A DNA stretch of 64,000 nt from Terriglobia bacterium (lineage in GTDB: Bacteria > Acidobacteriota > Terriglobia > Terriglobales > Acidobacteriaceae), in NCBI GenBank assembly GCA_021324365.1, contig JAJPJE010000060.1, forward strand, positions 38,401-102,400. The letters run 5' to 3'. Shown here in pieces: positions 53,030 through 60,394 of the stretch. Each line of letters starts with the position of its first letter. Position 1 is the stretch's first letter. The notes under the pieces were generated by a model, which saw only the letters and a list, made by a program, of their open reading frames with translations, ran no database searches and was not told where the DNA came from. Position numbers and translations under genes: made by a program.

Positions 53030-54460
53030 ATGCACAATTCCAGCTTTTTCTTTCAACGTTATGGCTTGACTCAGAATGATCTTGAGCGCTACCTGGGCGC
53101 GGCGCTTTCAGCCGGCGGCGACTATGCCGACCTCTATTTTGAGTACCACACCACCACCTCGGTCAGCGTGGATGAGTCGATTGTAAAATCGGCTTCGCGC
53201 GGCATTTCGGCCGGATGTGGCGTGCGGGTGATCTCTGGCGAGCGCACCGGCTACGCCTACACCGACGACCTTGCTCCAGAGAAGATCGAGCGCGCGGCCA
53301 GAACGGCCGCCCTGATCGCCAGTGGTCCCGCAAAAACGCCGATCGTGGATTTGAAAGAAAAACAGAACCGCGATCTTTATCCGTTGGCTCTGCCTTCGGT
53401 TGATGCTGACGTACGAGAAAAAGTTGAGCTGGCAATGCGTGCCGATCGGGCAGCCCGAGCGCATGATCCGCGAATCCGTGAAGTGCGCGTGGGCTATGCC
53501 GACGAGTTGCGGCAGATCCTGGTGATCGGGTCCGACGGCAGTTTTGCCGAAGACTCGCAACCACTCGCTCGTATAAGCGTGATGTGCATTGGCAAGAACG
53601 AGGGGGGACAATCGTCGCGCGGAAGTGCCGGCGGCGGGGGCCGCGTGTCGCTCGACTTCTTCAAAACCGAAAAGACGCCGGAACATTTCGCGGAAGAAGC
53701 TGCTCGCCAGGCAATTATCCAGCTCGACGCCCGCGACGCTCCTGCGGGCGAAATGGAAGTTGTGCTCGGTCCTGGATGGCCGGGAATTCTGCTGCACGAA
53801 GCCATTGGCCACGGACTGGAAGCTGACTTCAATCGCAAGGGAACCTCAGCTTTTACCGGCCTGGTCGGAAAACGAGTGGCGAGCGACAAATGCACAGTCG
53901 TCGACAACGGCACCGTTCCCTCGCGTCGCGGGTCGTTAAACGTGGATGATGAAGGCAATCGTACGAATGAGACGGTGCTGATCGAAAAGGGGATCCTGAA
54001 GGCCTATCTCAGCGATAAGCTTTCCTCGCGTTTGATGGGCATTCCGAATACCGGCAACGGAAGGCGTGAAAGTTACGAGCACATCCCTATGCCGCGCATG
54101 ACCAACACTTACATGCTCGCGGGACAGGATTCGCCTGAAGACGTCATCAAGTCGGTGAAACGCGGTGTGTTCGCCGCGAACTTCGGCGGTGGTCAGGTGG
54201 ACATCACGAATGGCAAGTTCGTGTTTTCCGCGTCGGAAGCGTACATGATCGAAGACGGCAAGATCGGCGCGCCACTGAAGAATTGCACCCTGATCGGTAA
54301 TGGTCCGGATGTGCTGACGCGCGTGTCGATGGTCGGCAACGATCTGCAGCTTGACGAAGGCGTCGGCACCTGCGGAAAAGACGGTCAGTCGGTGCCGGTC
54401 GGGGTAGGCATTCCCACCATTAAGGTGGACCGGATCACCGTGGGCGGAACAGCAAGATAG
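53030..54460 (+). CDS. tldD: Metalloprotease TldD
   Basis: Zinc protease subunit of the TldD/TldE heterodimer, which cleaves unfolded or leader-containing peptides inside the dimer channel. The catalytic HExxxH is HEAIGH (256-261) in ILLHEAIGHGLEADF, with the downstream Cys ligand expected in the C-terminal half (NCTLIGNGPDVLTRV). Length 476 fits. First gene of a three-gene rightward run tldD-ppa-tldE. TldD/E systems mature modified peptides such as microcin B17; no precursor peptide gene was found here. Confidence 0.94.
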   Translation: MHNSSFFFQRYGLTQNDLERYLGAALSAGGDYADLYFEYHTTTSVSVDESIVKSASRGISAGCGVRVISGERTGYAYTDDLAPEKIERAARTAALIASGPAKTPIVDLKEKQNRDLYPLALPSVDADVREKVELAMRADRAARAHDPRIREVRVGYADELRQILVIGSDGSFAEDSQPLARISVMCIGKNEGGQSSRGSAGGGGRVSLDFFKTEKTPEHFAEEAARQAIIQLDARDAPAGEMEVVLGPGWPGILLHEAIGHGLEADFNRKGTSAFTGLVGKRVASDKCTVVDNGTVPSRRGSLNVDDEGNRTNETVLIEKGILKAYLSDKLSSRLMGIPNTGNGRRESYEHIPMPRMTNTYMLAGQDSPEDVIKSVKRGVFAANFGGGQVDITNGKFVFSASEAYMIEDGKIGAPLKNCTLIGNGPDVLTRVSMVGNDLQLDEGVGTCGKDGQSVPVGVGIPTIKVDRITVGGTAR

Positions 54461-54564
54461 CAACTTTTGACTCGAGGATTGTACGCACTTCCCAACGGCT
54501 GAATGGTGACTGCTGAGTGCTGGTGATTTTCTAAAACAAGCAACTGACAACTGTTTACGAACGT

Positions 54565-55137
54565 ATGACTGATTACCTAAGACTTCCCATCGGCGAACAG
54601 GTTCCCGAAGTCCTGAACGCGATTATCGAAATTCCGCTCGGCGAAACGAACAAGTACGAGTATGACAAGAAGCTGCATGTGTTTCGTCTCGACCGTAACC
54701 TGTTTTCGCCGGTGCATTATCCGGGCGATTACGGTTTCTTTCCGCAAACTCTCAGCACGGATGGCGACCCCCTGGATGTGCTCGTCCTAGTAGACACGCC
54801 CAGCTTTCCCGGGTGCCTGATGGAAGTGCGCCCAATTGGCATGCTGGAGATGCTCGACCAGGGCGTGAAGGACGAGAAGATTCTCGCTGTTGCCAAGCAC
54901 AACCCGCGTTATCGCGAGGTCCACAACTACACGCAGATTTATCCGCATATCATGCGTGAGATCTCACACTTTTTCGGAATCTACAAAGATCTCGAAGGCA
55001 AGCGCACGCAGATGCTCGGGTGGCAGGATGCAGCGACCGCGCGCGCAGTCATCCTGGAGAGCTACCGGCGCTTTCAGAAGGAAGGCATGCCGGCGAGCAG
55101 AGAAGCTGAAATGAAATTGGACCCGGCGGCCGACTAA
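54565..55137 (+). CDS. ppa: Family I inorganic pyrophosphatase
   Basis: Hydrolyses pyrophosphate to phosphate in the cytoplasm. Family I signature DGDPLD (66-71) in TLSTDGDPLDVLVLVD supplies the metal-binding aspartates; KYEYDKK (30-36) and the HYPGDYGFFP loop (51-60) are conserved. Length of 190 residues is close to the usual 175. Inserted between tldD and tldE with short gaps on the same strand, so probably cotranscribed; the combination has no known functional logic. Confidence 0.95.
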   Translation: MTDYLRLPIGEQVPEVLNAIIEIPLGETNKYEYDKKLHVFRLDRNLFSPVHYPGDYGFFPQTLSTDGDPLDVLVLVDTPSFPGCLMEVRPIGMLEMLDQGVKDEKILAVAKHNPRYREVHNYTQIYPHIMREISHFFGIYKDLEGKRTQMLGWQDAATARAVILESYRRFQKEGMPASREAEMKLDPAAD

Positions 55138-55176
55138 CCCTCTGCACAATCCAACAAAGAAAACGAAACAAGGAAG

Positions 55177-56523
55177 ATGGAACTTAAGGAAGTAGCAACT
55201 GACGTAGTAGAACGCGCTATGCGCGCGGGAGCAACTGCCGCTGAGGCGGTGGCGCGTGAGGGCAATGAATTTTCAACCGTAGTTCGCCTGGGCGAAGTTG
55301 AGACGCTAAAAGAGTCGGGCGCGAAGGTACTGGGCGTTCGTGTATTTCACGGAAAGCGCGCTGCGAGCACTTACACCAGCGACTTTTCTGCTGCCGGCCT
55401 GGGCCAGCTTGTGAGTTCCGCGGTTTCGCTGGCGAGAATCACTTCAGAAGACCCGGAATCGGGCTTGCCCCAAGCAAGCGAACTGGGAAAGCTCGATTCC
55501 GATCTCGATCTCTACCACCAGGATGTGTATTCGCTTTCTACCGAGCAGCGCATCGAGTATGCGCGGCGGGCAGAGAAGGCAGCGACTTCGGCAGATGCAA
55601 GGATTCAAAACTCCGAAGGCGGGTCGTTCGACGCCGCCGACGGCAAAAAGGTGCTGGCCAATTCTCTGGGATTCGTCGGCGAGTACAAGCGTTCCTACTG
55701 TTCGGTTTCGGCGGTGCCGGTTGCAAAAGATGCTAACGGCGCCATGCAGCGGGATTTCTGGTACTCGGTAGCGCGCTCCATCAAGCTGCTGGAATCGCCG
55801 GAAGAGGTTGGAAGAGTAGCAGCCCAGCGGACCCTGCGTAGGCTGGGGGCGCGCAAGGTGAAGACCTCGCAGGTACCCGTTATTTTTGACCCGCTGGTAG
55901 CGCGGTCGTTGCTCGACAGCATCGCCGAGGCGGTGAATGGCGATTCCATCTATCGTGGCGCATCCTTTCTCGCGGGAAAACTGGGAGAAAAAGTTGCCGG
56001 CGATAACGTGACGGTGATCGATGACGGTACCATGCCTGGCGGCTTCGGAACATCTCCATTCGACAGCGAAGGTGTTAAGACGCGGCGAACCGTCGTTATT
56101 GATAAAGGCGTGCTGAGCTCTTATTTGCTGAATACCTACACCGCAAAAAAGCTGACCCTGCACACAACCGGCAACGCTTCCCGTGGTCTGGCGGGCACTC
56201 CTGGAATTGGCGTTGGAAACTTCTATCTGGAGGCAGGCCAGCGCACTCCGGAGCAGATCATCGCCGACGTAAAAGAAGGACTGTACGTAACGGAATTTCT
56301 GGGATTCGGAGTGAATCTTGTCACGGGCGATTTCTCACGCGGCGCCAGTGGCATCTGGATCTCGGGTGGCCGGTTTGCATTTCCAGTGGAAGAAATCACC
56401 GTGGCAGGAAACTTGAAAGACATGCTGAATGAAGTGTCGGAGATCGGCAGCGATCTGGAGTTCCGCGGCTCGGTAGCTGCGCCAACCATCCGGATTGACG
56501 GTCTGACTGTGGCGGGGGAATAA
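55177..56523 (+). CDS. pmbA: TldE/PmbA subunit of TldD-TldE protease
   Basis: Non-metal partner of TldD. The 448-residue protein shows the family N-terminal helical domain, a beta-rich core (VIFDPLVARSLLDSIAEAVN, GGFGTSPFDSEGVKTRRTVV) and the C-terminal GFGVNLVTGDFSRGASGIWI block, but has no HExxxH, as expected for TldE. AAGGAAG precedes the ATG. Third gene after tldD and ppa, completing the heterodimer. Confidence 0.92.
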   Translation: MELKEVATDVVERAMRAGATAAEAVAREGNEFSTVVRLGEVETLKESGAKVLGVRVFHGKRAASTYTSDFSAAGLGQLVSSAVSLARITSEDPESGLPQASELGKLDSDLDLYHQDVYSLSTEQRIEYARRAEKAATSADARIQNSEGGSFDAADGKKVLANSLGFVGEYKRSYCSVSAVPVAKDANGAMQRDFWYSVARSIKLLESPEEVGRVAAQRTLRRLGARKVKTSQVPVIFDPLVARSLLDSIAEAVNGDSIYRGASFLAGKLGEKVAGDNVTVIDDGTMPGGFGTSPFDSEGVKTRRTVVIDKGVLSSYLLNTYTAKKLTLHTTGNASRGLAGTPGIGVGNFYLEAGQRTPEQIIADVKEGLYVTEFLGFGVNLVTGDFSRGASGIWISGGRFAFPVEEITVAGNLKDMLNEVSEIGSDLEFRGSVAAPTIRIDGLTVAGE

Positions 56524-56622
56524 AGTGCTTCGTGGAAGTGCGCGACGAGCGGACGATGGTGATTTCGGCCAACCAGAAGGGACAAAATTACATCGATTTG
56601 GGGAATCATCAAGGAGCTTGCT

Positions 56623-56874
56623 TTAAGCCTTCTCCGTAAAGAACCATTGCCGCAGGTCCGCTTCCGAAACGTATTTACAGGCTTTACGAAAAATCGCCCG
56701 CAGCGTTCCCGGCGCAAGATTCTGGTGCAGAGGAATGGTCAGGGTTTGACGTTCGCCGCTTTGGAGTGTCCGCCTTAACTTTGCATGGCTTCCTCTAATC
56801 GTGACTATCTGAAAGCCGAAACTGGATAATGCTTTCAATACATCTTTTCCCGACATACGTCGGAGGTGTGTCAT
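56623..56874 (-). CDS. hicA: HicA-family mRNA interferase toxin
   Basis: An 83-residue dsRBD-like toxin. The catalytic His is H30 in TIRGSHAKLRR, followed by the LTIPLHQNLAPGTLRAIFRKA block characteristic of HicA. Its ATG overlaps the antitoxin stop by four bases (ATGA), so expression is coupled to the antitoxin. The antitoxin gene comes first, the reverse of the E. coli hicA-hicB order. Expected to cleave mRNA when unopposed. Confidence 0.88.
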   Translation of the reverse strand: MTHLRRMSGKDVLKALSSFGFQIVTIRGSHAKLRRTLQSGERQTLTIPLHQNLAPGTLRAIFRKACKYVSEADLRQWFFTEKA

Positions 56875-57410
56875 ACGGCGAGCGGAACTTCATATAAGAG
56901 TTGTAATCGTGGATTGTCGCTAAGCCCCAAATCTGCGAGATTTTCCCCCTCAAGATGGAGTGCAATAGCATCGCCGACGTTTGTCAGAAGTTCGTCCATC
57001 GAACAGGCCTCTGTTACCACCGAGACCTCTACGCATTCGGCCGTAAACACACCATCAGCTTTCGTAACGATCACGTGAATGGTATCTCGGTGGCCACCTC
57101 CGCCACCATGAGTGCTTCCAGGCTTGAATTTTTGCTGAGGTGAACCTGTCGAACCGGACCGTACGCGTCTGCTTCGTTGCTGCGGCAGGATTTCGTACTT
57201 TCCAATTCCGACCCGTCGAAAGTATGCCCATTTGTGTGGATGGTTCTTAGGGGCATTTACGCAACAACGGCTTGCAACGTGGGTCCGTACGGTATTCACA
57301 TTCAGGTGTTTTAAAAGGGGAAGAATGTCAGGAAGGGTGAATACGTTATTGCTACCCGGCCGTGAAACCACCGTGTTGGCTGCCGCAAGTACTTCTTCGT
57401 GGACATGCAT
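56871..57410 (-). CDS. hicB: HicB antitoxin with N-terminal DUF7669-like winged helix
   Basis: A 179-residue antitoxin. The C-terminal half (about 108-179, IHVIVTKADGVFTAECVE to HLEGENLADLGL) is the partial RNase-H-fold HicB domain that neutralises HicA. Instead of the usual C-terminal ribbon-helix-helix, the N-terminal half (about 20-75) reads NVNTVRTHVASRCCVNAPK and YFRRVGIGKYEIL, a winged-helix pattern like DUF7669, joined by a Gly/Arg-rich linker with GGGGGH. The winged helix is the likely DNA-binding part. GAGG six bases upstream supports the ATG; a large palindrome precedes the gene. Confidence 0.82.
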   Translation of the reverse strand: MHVHEEVLAAANTVVSRPGSNNVFTLPDILPLLKHLNVNTVRTHVASRCCVNAPKNHPHKWAYFRRVGIGKYEILPQQRSRRVRSGSTGSPQQKFKPGSTHGGGGGHRDTIHVIVTKADGVFTAECVEVSVVTEACSMDELLTNVGDAIALHLEGENLADLGLSDNPRLQLLYEVPLAV

Positions 57411-57435
57411 TCTGAGCCTCTTGATTGTGGGGCGG

Positions 57436-57470
57436 TATACAAGTTGATCATATTATAATCAAGTTGTATA
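57436..57470. promoter_or_regulatory. Palindromic operator of the hicBA module
   Basis: TATACAAGTTGAT and ATCAAGTTGTATA form 13-bp inverted arms with one mismatch around a 9-base AT spacer. Each arm also holds CAAGTTG in direct orientation exactly 20 bp apart, two helical turns. It lies 26-60 bases upstream of hicB, overlapping any promoter, as expected for antitoxin autorepression. Confidence 0.7.
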
Positions 57471-57614
57471 TATGCCAGACTAGCAGCGAGCTCCGCTAGA
57501 TGAACACATACAGAGTATCTGTTGCGAAGCAACGGTGCCAAAGCAAACTGCGCAAACATCATGCAGGTGAACGCGATCGACTAACTTTCCCAAACCTGCA
57601 CTGGAGCGCCACTC

Positions 57615-57923
57615 GTTTTGGCCAGATTCAAGTGGCAGGGACAGCTTTACGGGCGCCGACCCGACCTCCTTCGACTGGAACTCCCTGAGAAAACCGAACC
57701 AAGAGCGCCAACACGTTGGCCGGCAAAATCCCTCTGTTTTCATCTGCTTCATTTAACTTGTGGAACAATACGCAGCGGTAACAGTTTGGCCGGGACGAGA
57801 AAATAAGCACGCAACAAAAGCCATTTTTTGTTGTTTCGCATTATTATCTAGCTTATAGGCAGCGCGCCTGGGAGTGCCTGCAAAGCTAGGCGTTGCGGGG
57901 CGAGGAGTTTTGGCCAGATTCAA
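57615..57923. repeat. Perfect 17-bp direct repeat bracketing 275 bp
   Basis: GTTTTGGCCAGATTCAA occurs at 57615-57631 and again at 57907-57923, the second copy inside the 5' end of the LytS-like gene. The segment between has no recognisable gene and contains a CAACAAAA/TTTTGTTG hairpin near 57811-57833. The stretch 57471-57873 as a whole holds only short, unsupported frames. A duplication or excision scar next to the toxin-antitoxin module is likely. Confidence 0.75.
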
Positions 57924-59028
57924 AAAGATCGCTTGGGCTTATCTCTGGTCATTCGTGTTCTGGCTGGGATTTGCCCCCATGCTCGCCGTTGAGCGGCACC
58001 TGCGCTTCATTCAACAGGGAGAGCAGGAGAAGTTCTCCTACATGCTGTTGATGGACGTTGCGTGGTGTCTTACGTTCGCCATCCTGACACCGCCATTGTT
58101 CTACCTGGGCCGTCGTTATGCCATAACGACCGAGAATGCCGGGCGCAGGATTACCGCGTACGTTCTCGGCAGCATACCTTTCCTGGTGGCGTTCGCGTGT
58201 ATCCGCTGGCTCCTGCTGCCCCCATGGAATCCGCTGACCCAGCAATTTGAACCGCGATCCTTCCATTCCCTGATCGAGATAACATATCGCTTCGCGACAC
58301 AGGTATCGACGTACTTTGCCATCACGGTGGCGGCACAGGCTTACGAGTATTTCGAACGCGGGCACAAACACGAAGTGGAACGACTGGAATTGCAGCAGGC
58401 GTTGGCAGCGAGTGAATTGCAAGTGCTCAAAAGCCAGCTGCACCCGCACTTCCTTTTCAATACGCTGAACGGCATTTCTTCGCTCATTGAGTTGGACAGC
58501 CGCCGCGCAAAGGCCATGGTGCTGAAGCTGGCAACGCTGCTGAGAGCCACGCTGCAATATCAGACGGTCGAACTGATTCCGCTGGAAAACGAGATCAAGT
58601 TTGCGGAATCGTACCTGGAACTGGAAAAAATGCGGCTCGGCCAACGATTAGAAGTGCGTTGGGACATCGAACCCGGAACCGCTCATTTGCTCGTTCCCGA
58701 ATTGATTCTGCAGCCGCTGATAGAGAACGCAGTCATGCACGGGGTCTCGGTATCCCGCGAAGGAGGATGGGTACAGATTTCCGCTCATCCTTCGGAACAA
58801 ATGTTGGAACTCCGGGTTGTGAATACGGTGAAGGGCGTGAGGCCCGGGGGCAGCGGAATCGGCCTGCGTAATACCCGGGCTCGTTTGCGGTACCTGTACT
58901 CAGGAGAGGCGAAGTTCTCGTTCCAAAAGAGCGAAGACGGCAAATTGGCCACCGCCATACTCCGTGTACCGCTCCTCGGCTCAAAGCTGAATCTGCCCGA
59001 AGACCACGTTTCAGAAGCCTTGAAGTAA
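57874..59028 (+). CDS. LytS/AlgZ-type membrane histidine kinase
   Basis: Sensor kinase of the His_kinase (PF06580) class. Four N-terminal membrane segments (about 18-36, 55-77, 95-113 and 140-157) lead into a short coiled coil and the phospho-accepting region LKSQLHPHFLFNTLNG (H192), then an ATPase domain (LQPLIENAVMHGV, GSGIGLRNTRARL). GTG at 57874 is used; a TTG at 57910 following GAGGAG is an alternative start, and the 17-bp repeat lies at that point. Followed 12 bases later by its LytTR partner. Confidence 0.9.
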   Translation: MPAKLGVAGRGVLARFKKIAWAYLWSFVFWLGFAPMLAVERHLRFIQQGEQEKFSYMLLMDVAWCLTFAILTPPLFYLGRRYAITTENAGRRITAYVLGSIPFLVAFACIRWLLLPPWNPLTQQFEPRSFHSLIEITYRFATQVSTYFAITVAAQAYEYFERGHKHEVERLELQQALAASELQVLKSQLHPHFLFNTLNGISSLIELDSRRAKAMVLKLATLLRATLQYQTVELIPLENEIKFAESYLELEKMRLGQRLEVRWDIEPGTAHLLVPELILQPLIENAVMHGVSVSREGGWVQISAHPSEQMLELRVVNTVKGVRPGGSGIGLRNTRARLRYLYSGEAKFSFQKSEDGKLATAILRVPLLGSKLNLPEDHVSEALK

Positions 59029-59040
59029 GAAGGACGGAAA

Positions 59041-59823
59041 ATGCGCGTACTCGTTGTTGATGATGAACCTCTTGCTCGCGACGTGCTTGTGAAAATCCTG
59101 AATACCCGCAGCGATGTAGAAGGCGTGCAGACCGCGGACGACGCGGTGCAGGCGCTCGAATGCCTGAAAAATGAACCATTTGATGTGATTCTGCTGGACA
59201 TCGAGATGCCGGAGACTTCGGGTTTGGAGATGGTGGACCTGCTGATGAAGCGCAGTTCGCCGCCACCAGCCATCGTTTTTGTCACCGCATACAGCCAACA
59301 TGCGGTTGCGGCTTTCGAAAAACATGCCGTCGACTACGTCCTTAAACCGTTTTCCGAAGCACGTATCCACGAGGCGCTGAACACCGCCGCCCATCGCAAC
59401 GATACCGAGCGCGCCGCCAAACTGGTGAACGCACTCTCCCAGCTCGATAAAACGGGACGTGCCCGGAAGATCGCCATCAAGGCAAAGGGCAAAATCCTGT
59501 TTATCGATCCGAACGAGGTCATGTCGGCCAAGGCGGAGGGTAACTATGTCCTGCTACAGCAGGCCTCCGGATCGCACCTTGTGCGCGAATCGATTTCGAC
59601 GTTAGCGGATAAGCTCAGCCCGTATGGTTTTATCCGGATCCACCGTTCAGCCCTGATCAATGCCGCCTACGTTGAGGAAATCCAACCGTGCCTGACCGGC
59701 GAGTACTTGCTGCGGCTGGCGGGGGGTGAGGAATTTACGGTCTCGCGTACGTTCAAGAAAAACCTGGGAGCTATTGCGGATTCCTGGGTTGGCACCGATA
59801 CGTTCGCCGCGGTTGCTGAATAG
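59041..59823 (+). CDS. LytTR-family response regulator
   Basis: A 260-residue regulator: receiver domain with D53 in DVILLDIEMPETSG and conserved Lys in YVLKPFSEA, then a LytTR DNA-binding domain (about 150-255) with VMSAKAEGNYVLLQ, FIRIHRSALINAAYVEEI and FTVSRTFKKNLG. Pairs with the upstream LytS-type kinase. The next gene downstream is a TonB-dependent receptor behind a 570-base AT-rich spacer, a plausible target, but no binding site is proven. Confidence 0.94.
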   Translation: MRVLVVDDEPLARDVLVKILNTRSDVEGVQTADDAVQALECLKNEPFDVILLDIEMPETSGLEMVDLLMKRSSPPPAIVFVTAYSQHAVAAFEKHAVDYVLKPFSEARIHEALNTAAHRNDTERAAKLVNALSQLDKTGRARKIAIKAKGKILFIDPNEVMSAKAEGNYVLLQQASGSHLVRESISTLADKLSPYGFIRIHRSALINAAYVEEIQPCLTGEYLLRLAGGEEFTVSRTFKKNLGAIADSWVGTDTFAAVAE

Positions 59824-59862
59824 TTAATCGTTTCACCTGAGCCTCTCAGCATGGTTTCTCTG

Positions 59863-59890
59863 GAGCCAAGCCGAAAAATCGGTTTGGCTC
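59863..59890 (+). terminator. Stem-loop terminator after LytTR gene
   Basis: GAGCCAAGCCGA and TCGGTTTGGCTC form a 12-bp stem with one G-T wobble and an AAAA loop, 40 bases after the regulator stop. A T-containing but not uniform tract follows, so termination is probable. Confidence 0.65.
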
Positions 59891-60394
59891 ATATTACTTT
59901 CCAGAAATATTCTAAATATGGAACATTTCCAGCATTATTGACATGTTTATCCATATATACAAAAGTTTGCTTTAATTTGATTGGTTTAATGCATAAACAT
60001 ACAATTTTGTTGGTTGACATAAATGTGGCCGCCTTCCAGCTTTAATAGCCTCCACTCCGAAAATACTCCCTAAGTCTCTGAAGAATTAATAATTTGCACT
60101 TTGGACAACCCTTTGCAATGTGGCATTGGGATCAACTTGCTTGCTTTGGGGTGGGGCGAGAGGTCGTGGGGTGAGCCGGAAGGTTCTGGCTAAACTGTGA
60201 CCGACCCTTCCGGAATGAATGAGCTTGTCCCAGCGACATCAACTCTTTCGCAGTGATTGTCAGAAGTAAAGAGAAGTCTTCAGAGGACACGGTTCAGTTG
60301 AAGTTAAGTAGCGCAATTGACCCACAATCCAGCCCGCCAACGCTGCCGGGTTGGTTTACACGAAATTCACGAATCGTCTTTCAGGAGAGTCAGC
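59891..60394. other. AT-rich 504-base spacer upstream of TonB receptor
   Basis: The first 150 bases are far more AT-rich than the surroundings and include GTTT words spaced about 19-20 bases (between 59940 and 59990). TGGACAACCCTTTGCA at 60102-60117 keeps sigma-54-like GG-N10-GC spacing but lacks the CAC. No gene is supported. Likely promoter and regulatory region for the receptor. Confidence 0.5.

Noticed and set aside
57480..57752. 90-codon Cys-rich minus-strand frame upstream of the hicBA operator
   Set aside because: Overlaps the 17-bp repeat, is overlapped by plus-strand frames, and has no conserved pattern.
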